A DNA stretch of 49,782 bases from Phycisphaerales bacterium (GTDB lineage Bacteria; Planctomycetota; Phycisphaerae; Phycisphaerales; UBA1924), in NCBI GenBank assembly GCA_019750095.1, contig JAIEOW010000087.1:1-49782 (forward strand), given 5' to 3'. How positions within the stretch are numbered: position 1 is the stretch's first letter; each line of letters opens with the position of its first letter. The position numbers and the translations under genes were made by a program. Of this stretch, positions 7,002 through 14,254 are shown piece after piece. The notes under the pieces are model-generated. The model was not told the origin of the DNA and searched no databases. It saw nothing but the letters and a program-made list of their open reading frames with translations.

Positions 7002-8558
7002 CTAGCGCAAACCATACTCCTTGAGCTTTCGGTACAAGGTGCGTTCGCCGATGCCCAGCAGCTTGGCGGCCTGCTCGCGGTTGCCCGCGGTCAATCGCAA
7101 CGTTTCGCGAATAGCTCGTTTTTCGATCAGTTCCAGACTGGTGCCGGCGAGCGAGCCGCCGGTGGAAGACCCGGAGTCCAGTCCATCATCGTCGGGGCCG
7201 TCGGAGGACCGAACGTCTTCTGGGATGTGCCGAACGTCCAAGCTGACCGGTCCGGAGCCCGGCCCGTTTGACGAGCCCTCGCCGATGGCCATGACGACCA
7301 TGTTCTGGATGACATTCAGGAGTTGCCGCACGTTGCCGGGCCAGGCGAATGCCGTCAGCCGCATCATCGCGGCATCGGTGATATCCGGGGGGCTGGCGGC
7401 GGGACCCTGCATCTGGGCGGTGAACTTCGCGATGGCATGGCGGGCGATTCTCGGGATGTCCTCGCGGCGTTCGCGGAGCGCAGGCAGGTGGATGTGCGCG
7501 CCCTTGATGCGGTAGTAGAGGTCCTGCCGGAACCCACCGCCGGTCTCTATCGCTTTGGAGAGGTCCTTGTTGGTCGCGCTGACGAATCGCACGTCCACCT
7601 TGCGCGGTTCGTTGGAGCCGAGGCGCACAATCTCGCTGTTCTCCAGCGTGCGGAGCAGCTTGGCCTGCATGGTCAGCGGCATGTCGCCGATCTCATCGAG
7701 AAAGAGCGTGCCGCCCTTGGTCCATGCGCCCGAGCCGCTCACGCTGCCGCCGGAGGCGTACTCAAAGAGTCCTTCGCGCTCTTTCTCCGCGCCGGTAAAT
7801 GCGCCGCGAACGTGGCCGAAGAGCGTGTCCTCCAGCAGCGTCTCGGCTTGCCCGGCACAGTTGAACGCAACGAAACGGTTCTTGCTGCGCGGAGAGTTGC
7901 GATGGATGGCCTGGGCGATCAGTTCCTTACCCGTGCCGCTCTCACCGGTGATGAGCACGGGGATCATGCTCCCCGCGACCGCACGCACGGTGGCGAGGAT
8001 GCGGCGCATGGGCTCGCTGCCGGCAACGATTCCCTCAAAGCCGTCGTGCTGAACGAGTTCGGTCAGTTCACCGTGCGCCGTCGTGCCCGCGCCGCCGCCT
8101 CCACCGCTGCCACTGCCGCGGGCTTCGTGGCGCAACAGCACCGTCTCTGCGGCCCGGTTCACGAGGTTGCGGAACACCTCAAGATCAAGCGGTTTCTCGA
8201 TGAAGTCATACGCGCCGAACTTGAACGCGGCACGGGCCGTCGCAACGTCGCCGTGCGCGGTGACCATGATCGTCTCGGCCTGGGGTTGCATCTTTCGAGC
8301 CGATTCGAGCACGATCAGCCCGGCGTTGCCACCGTCGGCGTGCACGCCCGCCACGGTTGTTGAGTTTGGCATCCGAAGATCGGTCACGATCACGTCGAAC
8401 TGCCCGTGCTTCAGTTCATCCAGGCAACGCGGCACCGAGTTCACGATCGTGCAGACGTGGCCCGGACGCTTGAGTGCCTCGGCCATGACCTCGGCGTGTT
8501 CCACCTCGTCGTCGACGATCAGGACCTGTGCGGAGAGCTTTTCAGAGTGTGCGGCCAT
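7002..8558 (-). CDS. Sigma-54-dependent response regulator, NtrC/AtoC type
   Basis: This has three domains. A receiver has the acidic pair at residues 16-17 and phosphoacceptor Asp in FDVIVTDLRMPN (about 60). An AAA+ domain has Walker A GESGTGKE (about 205-212), an intact GAFTGA sigma-54 contact loop (about 252-257) and Walker B GGTLFLDEIGD. A C-terminal Fis-type helix-turn-helix follows (NREQAAKLLGIGERTLYRKLKEYG). A Gly/Ser-rich linker of about 14 residues follows the receiver. Between the GAFTGA loop and Walker B there is an unusual Gly/Ser-rich insertion of about 11 residues (SVSGSGAWTKGG). The ATG at 8558 is preceded by an in-frame GTG. The gene is 59 bases downstream of the PTS IIB gene on the same strand, and no histidine kinase is nearby. 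It activates sigma-54 promoters, but I could not find a convincing -24/-12 site here. Confidence 0.93.
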   Translation of the reverse strand: MAAHSEKLSAQVLIVDDEVEHAEVMAEALKRPGHVCTIVNSVPRCLDELKHGQFDVIVTDLRMPNSTTVAGVHADGGNAGLIVLESARKMQPQAETIMVTAHGDVATARAAFKFGAYDFIEKPLDLEVFRNLVNRAAETVLLRHEARGSGSGGGGGAGTTAHGELTELVQHDGFEGIVAGSEPMRRILATVRAVAGSMIPVLITGESGTGKELIAQAIHRNSPRSKNRFVAFNCAGQAETLLEDTLFGHVRGAFTGAEKEREGLFEYASGGSVSGSGAWTKGGTLFLDEIGDMPLTMQAKLLRTLENSEIVRLGSNEPRKVDVRFVSATNKDLSKAIETGGGFRQDLYYRIKGAHIHLPALRERREDIPRIARHAIAKFTAQMQGPAASPPDITDAAMMRLTAFAWPGNVRQLLNVIQNMVVMAIGEGSSNGPGSGPVSLDVRHIPEDVRSSDGPDDDGLDSGSSTGGSLAGTSLELIEKRAIRETLRLTAGNREQAAKLLGIGERTLYRKLKEYGLR

Positions 8559-8617
8559 CACACGAGTCTATGGACGGATATCGGGCCGAGGGGTTTGGAT
8601 CGAAGGTTCCCAAGGGC

Positions 8618-8926
8618 TCATCGCGTATCGATCGTGACTCTGGCGAGCACGCCCTTGGGATTCTTGATCGCCTCGGCCACACCCACGCGAAGGGTCTTCT
8701 TGGACTCGAAGCGTTCGAGCAGTTCCACCTCGATGTCCACGGCAAAGACCACCGCGTCGGCCTCGGCAATCTCTTTCGCGCTCAACTGGTTCTCGATCCC
8801 CATCGCCCCCTGAGTCTCGACTTTGATCTGGTGACCAAGGGCCTTCGCCGTCTTTTCAAGCTGCTCGGCGGCCATGTAGGTGTGGGCAATGCCGGTGGGA
8901 CACGCGGTGACGGCGACGATCTTCAT
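8618..8926 (-). CDS. PTS fructose-type transporter subunit IIB
   Basis: This 102-residue stand-alone IIB protein is phosphorylated on a cysteine and passes the phosphate to the incoming sugar. The active-site motif is MKIVAVTACPTGIAHTYMAA, with Cys9. Then come IKVETQGAMG and the AVVFAVDIEVE strand, all typical of the fructose/mannitol-like IIB fold. In most bacteria this domain is fused to IIC in FruA; here it is a separate gene 31 bases downstream of IIC. The C-terminus (GVLARVTIDTR) is slightly extended. The IIA, HPr and enzyme I partners are not in the window. Confidence 0.92.
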   Translation of the reverse strand: MKIVAVTACPTGIAHTYMAAEQLEKTAKALGHQIKVETQGAMGIENQLSAKEIAEADAVVFAVDIEVELLERFESKKTLRVGVAEAIKNPKGVLARVTIDTR

Positions 8927-8957
8927 GGGGGATTGTTGGCCAGTTCCTCGCGATCGA

Positions 8958-10046
8958 TCACGCGGGCTTCTCTCCAGGCGCTTTCCAGATCCGCTTGAGC
9001 AGGCCGATCGCCAGGGCCGTCGTGATGGTGCCCGCGATGATGGCGATGATGTACATCACTCGACCATCGATCACTGGCAGCACGATCGGTCCGCCATGCG
9101 GCGCGTGATTGCCCACGCCGCCGAGCATCGCGACCGTGCTGGCGACCATCGACCCGAGCATGATGCTCGGGATCACCCGCAGCGGGTCTGCGGCAGCGAA
9201 GGGAATCGCCCCCTCGGTGATGCCGATCATGCCCATGCCCATCGCCGCCACTCCGGAGTTGCGCTGATCATCGCCCCACTGCTTGCGAAACATAAACGTT
9301 GCCAGACCCATGCCCAGCGGCGGGGTGCAAATCGCCGCGGCGACCGGTCCCATGAGCTTGATGTTCCCCGCGGCGATCAGCCCGGAAGCAAAGAAGAACG
9401 CCGCCTTGTTCACCGGCCCGCCCATGTCGAATGCGATCATGGCGCCCAGGATCATCGCCAGCACCACCGCGTTGCCGGTTGAGAGCGCGTTCAGCCAGCC
9501 CGCCATCCACGCCATCGCCTCGGCAATCGGCGGGCCGACGACCAGGAGCATGATCGCCCCCATCGCGATCGATGAAAGCACCGGGATAATCAGGATCGGC
9601 ATAATCGGTTTCACCCACCGATTCGCCGGGATCTTCTTCATGGATTGTACGATGAATCCCGCGATGAGCCCCGCCGCCAACGCGCCGAGAAACCCCGCGC
9701 TCACGGCTTTGACCTCCGGCCCTGCCCAAGGCAATCGCAGATTGCCGCTGAGAAAACCGCCGATCATCCCTGCGACAAGCCCGGGCTTGCCGGCGATCGA
9801 GAACGCGATGTACCCGCCCAAGATCGGCAGCATGAGCCCGAAAGATGTTTCGCCGATCTTCAGCGTGAGCTTGAGAAAATCCTGAAGCCAGATCGGCTGG
9901 ATCGCGTTCATATCCGGCCCCTGAGCCCCCATGGGGGCAAAGGCCAGCGAGAGTGCGATGAGTATGCCGCCGGCGGCGATGAACGGAATCGTGTAGCTCA
10001 CCCCGGTGAGCAGGTGCTGGCGGAGACTTTGGAGGGCTTGAGTCAT
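8958..10046 (-). CDS. PTS fructose-type transporter subunit IIC
   Basis: This 362-residue integral membrane protein has about nine hydrophobic segments. The N-terminal SLRQHLLTGVSYTIPFIAAGGILIA pattern is typical of fructose IIC, as are GFLGALAAGLIAG, FDMGGPVNKAAF and MGMIGITEGAIPFAA, which form the sugar-binding and transport core. It transports a hexose, usually fructose, while IIB phosphorylates it. The ATG at 10046 gives the canonical N-terminus and has GGAGG about 13 bases upstream; an in-frame upstream GTG or similar start would add about 20 residues without family support. The gene is first in a likely operon IIC-IIB-response regulator and is divergent from the ABC ATPase. Confidence 0.92.
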   Translation of the reverse strand: MTQALQSLRQHLLTGVSYTIPFIAAGGILIALSLAFAPMGAQGPDMNAIQPIWLQDFLKLTLKIGETSFGLMLPILGGYIAFSIAGKPGLVAGMIGGFLSGNLRLPWAGPEVKAVSAGFLGALAAGLIAGFIVQSMKKIPANRWVKPIMPILIIPVLSSIAMGAIMLLVVGPPIAEAMAWMAGWLNALSTGNAVVLAMILGAMIAFDMGGPVNKAAFFFASGLIAAGNIKLMGPVAAAICTPPLGMGLATFMFRKQWGDDQRNSGVAAMGMGMIGITEGAIPFAAADPLRVIPSIMLGSMVASTVAMLGGVGNHAPHGGPIVLPVIDGRVMYIIAIIAGTITTALAIGLLKRIWKAPGEKPA

Positions 10047-10173
10047 GGTGTGCGCCGGTGCCCCTCCGCCGCGCGCGAGCATACCACAAACCGCGGTTAG
10101 GGCCATCGCCTGAGGGCGTGCAGCCCCAGTCGGCGGTGCCGCGAGAAGTTGGCTGGACCCCGATCAGTCAGGA

Positions 10174-10185
10174 TCCACGCGTGGA
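10174..10185. promoter_or_regulatory. Perfect 12-bp palindrome TCCACGCGTGGA between sugar-transport genes
   Basis: The palindrome lies in the 269-base divergent gap between PTS IIC and the ABC ATPase. LacI-family operators often have a central CG in a palindrome of this kind, and both flanking genes concern sugar uptake, so a sugar-responsive operator is plausible. No repressor gene is nearby, and a single site is weak evidence. Confidence 0.35.
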
Positions 10186-10315
10186 CTCCGGGGTTTTCCG
10201 GAACGTCGCCGGTCTGAGCAAGTAGCTCAGCGTATTTGAACCGTGCCGAGAGCTCTGCCAACATCACGGGAGCTTCAGCCGATGCCATCGGGCAAGATGT
10301 GCTAAGGTCTCCCCT

Positions 10316-11428
10316 ATGGCCGAGATCGCTCTGCAACAGGTTGAGAAGGTCTATCCCTCCGGATTTCACGCCGTGAAGTCGCTTTCGCTCAGCGCTGGCG
10401 AGGGTGAGTTCCTCGTGCTGCTCGGCCCATCGGGCTGCGGCAAATCGACGACGCTCCGCATGATCGCCGGGCTTGAAGAGGCCACCGGCGGCACGATCTC
10501 CATCGGCGGGCGCGTCGTGAACGATGTGCATCCCAAAGATCGCGACATCGCCATGGTCTTTCAGAACTACGCCCTGTACCCGCACATGAGCGTGCGCGAG
10601 AACATGGCCTTTGCCCTCAAGCTCCGAAAGACGCCGAAGCCCGAGATTGAGCGGCGTGTGAACGCAGCCGCGGACATGCTGGGTTTGCGAGAGCTTTTGG
10701 ACCGCAAGCCCGCCGCACTTTCCGGCGGCCAGCGCCAACGCGTTGCCGTTGGCCGGGCGATCGTCCGCGAACCCAAAGCGTTTCTCTTTGATGAGCCGCT
10801 CAGCAACCTCGACGCCAAACTGCGAACGACCACGCGCGCCGAGATCAAGGCGCTGCACCAGCGGCTGAAGACCACCACGGTCTATGTGACCCACGATCAA
10901 GAGGAGGCGATGACTCTCGCCGATCGGGTTGCGATCATGTCCGGCGGTGTTCTGCACCAGCACGCTCCGCCGATGGAACTCTACCGCACGCCGGTGAACC
11001 GCTTTGTGGCGGGCTTTCTGGGCACCCCGCCGATGAACTTTCTGGATGGCAAGCTGGAGGGCTCGGGAAGCGGCCTGGCCTTTGGCGAGTCGGCAAGCGG
11101 CGGGCAGCGGGTGGCCCTTCCCATGGACTGGGCCTCGCGCGTGAGCAACGCTGCTGGCCGCGACGTTGTTCTGGGCATCCGCCCGCAGGCCCTGGACATC
11201 GCCGTGCACGCGCCTGGCGACCGGCCTCGCATCCGCGGGACGGTCGCGCTCGTTGAGCCGCTGGGCGATCAGATGGACATCACCCTGTCCATCCCAAGCG
11301 GGCGACGGCTGGTCGCTCGCATCAACGCGGTGACCGTCAAGGTGGGAGACGCCCTTGAGATGGCGATCGACATGACCAAGTCGCACCTCTTTGAGCCCGG
11401 CGAGTTTGGGAAGAATCTCACGGCCTGA
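10316..11428 (+). CDS. ABC transporter ATP-binding protein, MalK/UgpC/MsmK type
   Basis: This 370-residue ATPase energises carbohydrate import. Its nucleotide-binding domain shows Walker A GPSGCGKST (37-45), the Q-loop FQNYALYPHMSVREN (82-96), signature LSGGQRQR (135-142), Walker B FLFDEP (156-161), the D-loop SNLDAKLR and the switch His in TVYVTHDQEEAMTLADR. The C-terminal 130 residues form the MOP/TOBE-like regulatory domain (PMNFLDG, VVLGIRPQAL, VEPLGDQMD), characteristic of the family in which one ATPase often serves several sugar importers. No permease or binding-protein gene adjoins it, so it may be a shared multi-purpose ATPase. It ends nine bases from the convergent phosphatase gene. 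Confidence 0.95.
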   Translation: MAEIALQQVEKVYPSGFHAVKSLSLSAGEGEFLVLLGPSGCGKSTTLRMIAGLEEATGGTISIGGRVVNDVHPKDRDIAMVFQNYALYPHMSVRENMAFALKLRKTPKPEIERRVNAAADMLGLRELLDRKPAALSGGQRQRVAVGRAIVREPKAFLFDEPLSNLDAKLRTTTRAEIKALHQRLKTTTVYVTHDQEEAMTLADRVAIMSGGVLHQHAPPMELYRTPVNRFVAGFLGTPPMNFLDGKLEGSGSGLAFGESASGGQRVALPMDWASRVSNAAGRDVVLGIRPQALDIAVHAPGDRPRIRGTVALVEPLGDQMDITLSIPSGRRLVARINAVTVKVGDALEMAIDMTKSHLFEPGEFGKNLTA

Positions 11429-11437
11429 TTCCGATGG

Positions 11438-12460
11438 TCAGCGTCTAGAAGCCTGACGAGAGCCATTCAACGCCCGGAACATCGCTCCGCCCAGTGATCG
11501 CAGATTGAAATCTGGAAACGTTGCAGGAAGCGCGCCTGGCAAGATTGATCGCAACGCGGCGGAGACAATCCGCCATGTCGAGATCGCTCCGAGCGTGAGC
11601 GATGGCTTCGGCTTCAGCGCGTTCCGGCCGATCACGAGAATCGTCAGATCGTCATCGAACGCCAGAGGGTCATCGGGCGCCTTCTCCGCCCATGTGCTCA
11701 CCGCCCGCAACAGTTCATGCGCAAACTGCTGAGGCGGACAGGGATCGATCTGGGTCAAGAGTGACGCCAACCCCGCCTGTCCAAGCGTGAGGCCCGCCGG
11801 ATTCTGGGCCTCAATCAGCGAATCGGTGTAGAACACCACGATGTCGCCGGGACTGAGCACCACCGACGCGACGTTGTACTGCGTGGAATCCAGGACACCC
11901 AGCGGCAGATCCGTCGGCCCCTGCCCCACATGCGGCGGATCAATCAGCGTGCCCGATGCGCCTGCACGTTCTCGCCGAACGTGGATCGGACGCGGGTGCC
12001 CGGCACACGCGACGGCAAGTTCGTCGGTCGGTGCGAAGTACGTGGCGACAACCGCTGTGGCAAACAGCAGCGAGCCGGTGCTTTGGCCCGGGCCGTCGCT
12101 CTCACCCTGCTCACCATGAATCTGCTCAAACTCGCGATTGATGGCTTCCAGCAATCGCGTTTGTTCGATGTGGTTGGAGTGTCTGCGCATCAGTCGCCGC
12201 AGCGCGTCCGCGGCTTTGGCCACGGGCGCACCGTGTCCGCTGACGTCGGCCACGATCAAACGTGCGATGCGGCCAGATGCGCAACTGGTGATGTAGTGAA
12301 TGTCCCCGCCCGAATCCGTCTGGCCCCCGCGCTGATACGGGCGGCTGTACAGCCAGGCATCCAGCCCGGGCATGATCACGCCCGTATCGATGGCGCGATT
12401 GCCGCCCCAGACCTCCATGCAGGCCATCGTGTGGGCGGAGATGTCGTTCGCCTCTGGCAT
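11438..12460 (-). CDS. PP2C-type serine phosphatase with SpoIIE/RsbU domain
   Basis: This 340-residue protein is mostly one SpoIIE-type phosphatase domain. Metal-binding motifs are visible: SGGDIHY near residue 50, VADVSGHGAPVAK near 71, YTDSLIEAQN with its metal Asp, and FDDDLTILVIGRN near the C-terminus of the domain. Such enzymes dephosphorylate anti-sigma-factor antagonists in partner-switching pathways. There is no receiver, GAF or HAMP sensor domain, so input must come from another protein or from a short N-terminal region. The last 60 residues are of unknown function. No STAS or RsbW-like partner is adjacent. The ATG is preceded by an in-frame TTG. Confidence 0.88.
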   Translation of the reverse strand: MPEANDISAHTMACMEVWGGNRAIDTGVIMPGLDAWLYSRPYQRGGQTDSGGDIHYITSCASGRIARLIVADVSGHGAPVAKAADALRRLMRRHSNHIEQTRLLEAINREFEQIHGEQGESDGPGQSTGSLLFATAVVATYFAPTDELAVACAGHPRPIHVRRERAGASGTLIDPPHVGQGPTDLPLGVLDSTQYNVASVVLSPGDIVVFYTDSLIEAQNPAGLTLGQAGLASLLTQIDPCPPQQFAHELLRAVSTWAEKAPDDPLAFDDDLTILVIGRNALKPKPSLTLGAISTWRIVSAALRSILPGALPATFPDFNLRSLGGAMFRALNGSRQASRR

Positions 12461-12504
12461 CAAGCCCAGAGCGTACGTTCAGCGGCTCGGATGCGATTTT
12501 GATC

Positions 12505-12702
12505 TCAGCGGTGGCCCGTGCGCGTCTTGTGACGCAGCAGGATGATCGCCCCCACAGCCGTCAGCAGCATCGGCCCCGGACCGGGCAGCGGAATGGTCGC
12601 CAGTGTCGTCGGCGAGATGATCTCTGATGGCACGGCATACGCCGAGGCGACGCACAGAAAGGCGACAAACGCGGCAAGAACGGTGGGTCCGGTTTTCTTC
12701 AT
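12505..12702 (-). CDS. Tiny exported protein: signal peptide plus PEP-CTERM-like tail
   Basis: This 65-residue protein has an N-terminal signal peptide (MKKTGPTVLAAFVAFLCVASA) and ends with a PEP-CTERM-like sorting tail: Pro-Leu-Pro-Gly-Pro-Gly-Pro, a 12-residue hydrophobic stretch, then RHKTRTGHR. Only about 18 residues lie between the two signals. AGGTG lies eight bases before the ATG. A competing frame over the same bases (12479-12730) has no such pattern and is rich in Arg/His, so I chose this one. Its function is unknown; it could be a remnant of a larger exported protein, or a genuine minimal substrate. It is separated from the phosphatase gene by 44 bases. Confidence 0.6.
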   Translation of the reverse strand: MKKTGPTVLAAFVAFLCVASAYAVPSEIISPTTLATIPLPGPGPMLLTAVGAIILLRHKTRTGHR

Positions 12703-12932
12703 GTCTTTGCACCTTTGCTCGCCGACGCACGATCGCGGCGGTTTGTCCGCCTGATCACGCCGTCGACAACCACAAGATGCGATCTGAGTGCGTGTTCGCC
12801 CAGTCCGAAGGGTTCATGTACCCGCTCGCGTAAGGCCAGCGCGGGTGCGGCAAACTGGCCGCGGCGCAGCTTCACGTCCGGGTTTGCAGAGTCCGACGCT
12901 GCTGCGCCCGCCCACAGATTCTCGGACCCGCG

Positions 12933-14102
12933 TTAGCCGAGCAGAGTGTCGAGCAGTTCCGGCACGCCCTGCCCGCGCGTGGCGATCGTCTCAACGATTG
13001 GCCGGCGCCCGGCGATGTCACGCAGATCGCGGACGAGTTCATTCTCGCCGGGGTGATCCGCCTTGTTGCACACGAAGACGTCGGCGATCTCGAGGATGCC
13101 GGCCTTGTCCATTTGCACCGCATCGCCCATGCCGGGCGTGAGCACGACCGCGGTACGATCGACAAACGACCGGATGCGCGTCTCATTCTGGCCCGCGCCG
13201 ACCGTCTCGATGAACACCGTGGTGAACGGCTTTAGCCCCGTGCCCGCACACCCCCCGATGAGTTCAACGATCTCGGGAAGCGCGTGATAGTCCTCGCCGC
13301 TGATGGCCAGCGAGCGGTAGAAGACGTTCTGATCGAGTGTGTTGAAATCCACCCGCAGTCGATCGCCGAGCAGCGCGCCACCGGTGATCGGGCTCATCGG
13401 ATCAAAGGCGATCACCGCGCACCGCCCGAGTTCCGGACGCTCTTGCGCACGCCGCGTGTACTCGCCCACGAGCTGGGCCACCAGCGTGCTCTTGCCAGCA
13501 CCGGGCGACCCCGTGATCCCGATGACCCGCTGCGGCCGCTTTCGCGATGCCGCAGGTCGGATGGTCTTGCCCGCATGGATCAAGGAGATATCCCGCGCGA
13601 GCTGTGCCTCCGGGGTCACGCCCGGCACACCGTCAAGCGCGGGTTTCTTCGGCTTCACCGACCCACGCACCGCGTCGACGATGTCCAGCAGTCCCGTCCC
13701 GGTGGTGAAGCACTTCGCCACGCCGCTGGCCAGCAGTGTCTGGATGTCTTCCTGCGGCAGGATCCCCCCCATGTACACAGGCATGTCGGCCCGCCCAAGG
13801 TCCTTGAGTGCGCCGATCAGACGCGGGCCAAGCACCAGGTGCGAGTTGCTCATCATGCTTGCCGCGATGACATCGCAGTCTTCATCCCGAGCCGAGATCG
13901 CAAGCGACCGCGGCGTCTGCCACAGCCCGGAATAGATCACATGCACACCGGAGTCTCGCAACGCCCGAGCAATCACCTTGACCCCGCGGTCATGGCCGTC
14001 GAGCCCCATCTTGCCCAGCAGCACGCGCGGACGATGATCAAGATCGCCGCAACGGTCCTTCTTTTCAAACTCGGTTGTGGCGGTGGAGAGTGTTGTGGTC
14101 AT
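12933..14102 (-). CDS. Cobalamin-binding domain fused to MeaB-type GTPase
   Basis: This 389-residue fusion has an N-terminal B12-binding Rossmann domain (RVLLGKMGLDGHDRGVKVIA, with the cobalt-ligating His in DGHDRG at 35-40, and MGGILPQED near 111). A SIMIBI-class G domain follows, with Walker A GSPGAGKST at 198-206, FDPMSPITGGALLGDR, ETVGAGQNE (the Mg/switch region) and NKAD. MeaB and its relatives load and protect adenosylcobalamin in acyl-CoA mutases. IcmF has this same domain pair fused to the mutase domain; here the mutase catalytic domain is absent and should be encoded elsewhere as a separate subunit. The start ATG has no Shine-Dalgarno; the gene is divergent from the DUF4010 gene. Confidence 0.92.
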   Translation of the reverse strand: MTTTLSTATTEFEKKDRCGDLDHRPRVLLGKMGLDGHDRGVKVIARALRDSGVHVIYSGLWQTPRSLAISARDEDCDVIAASMMSNSHLVLGPRLIGALKDLGRADMPVYMGGILPQEDIQTLLASGVAKCFTTGTGLLDIVDAVRGSVKPKKPALDGVPGVTPEAQLARDISLIHAGKTIRPAASRKRPQRVIGITGSPGAGKSTLVAQLVGEYTRRAQERPELGRCAVIAFDPMSPITGGALLGDRLRVDFNTLDQNVFYRSLAISGEDYHALPEIVELIGGCAGTGLKPFTTVFIETVGAGQNETRIRSFVDRTAVVLTPGMGDAVQMDKAGILEIADVFVCNKADHPGENELVRDLRDIAGRRPIVETIATRGQGVPELLDTLLG

Positions 14103-14182
14103 GGCGAGTGTGCGAAATCACTGATCCCACGCCCCAGAACAAGAATCATATCCCGCGACAATCCCATGCTTTGTGCGACGAC

Positions 14183-14210
14183 CGAATCCCGGGGCGCATA
14201 CCGGGATTCG
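14183..14210. promoter_or_regulatory. Perfect 10-bp inverted repeat in the B12-GTPase/DUF4010 divergent gap
   Basis: CGAATCCCGG (14183-14192) and CCGGGATTCG (14201-14210) pair exactly around an 8-base loop, GGCGCATA. It lies 81 bases upstream of the B12-MeaB gene and 45 bases upstream of the DUF4010 gene. A dimeric regulator site or a leader hairpin are both possible. It does not resemble a cobalamin riboswitch. Confidence 0.45.
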
Positions 14211-14254
14211 CACTCCGTGGTGCTCTTCGCCTCAACCGTTTGATACGCTGCAGC

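Noticed and set aside
5132..7024. A 630-residue plus-strand open frame opposite HglS
   Set aside because: The minus strand has clear DUF1338 motifs and a ribosome binding site; the plus frame is low-complexity Arg/Gly/Val/Leu.
8562..8617. A sigma-54 promoter (TGGCAC-N5-TTGC) near the PTS and response-regulator genes
   Set aside because: No site with adequate match to both boxes was found by eye in these gaps or in the 10107-10315 gap.
10097..11386. A 429-residue minus-strand open frame opposite the ABC ATPase
   Set aside because: The plus strand has all ABC motifs; the minus frame is His/Arg/Ala-rich without motifs.
12715..12936. A 73-residue plus-strand open frame in the 230-base gap before the B12-GTPase gene
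   Set aside because: It has Ser/Arg/Pro composition, no ribosome binding site and no recognisable feature; I prefer to leave the gap without a gene.
14103..14254. A cobalamin riboswitch before the B12-GTPase gene
   Set aside because: The gap is only 152 bases and has one simple hairpin; there is no B12-box-like conserved core that I can see.
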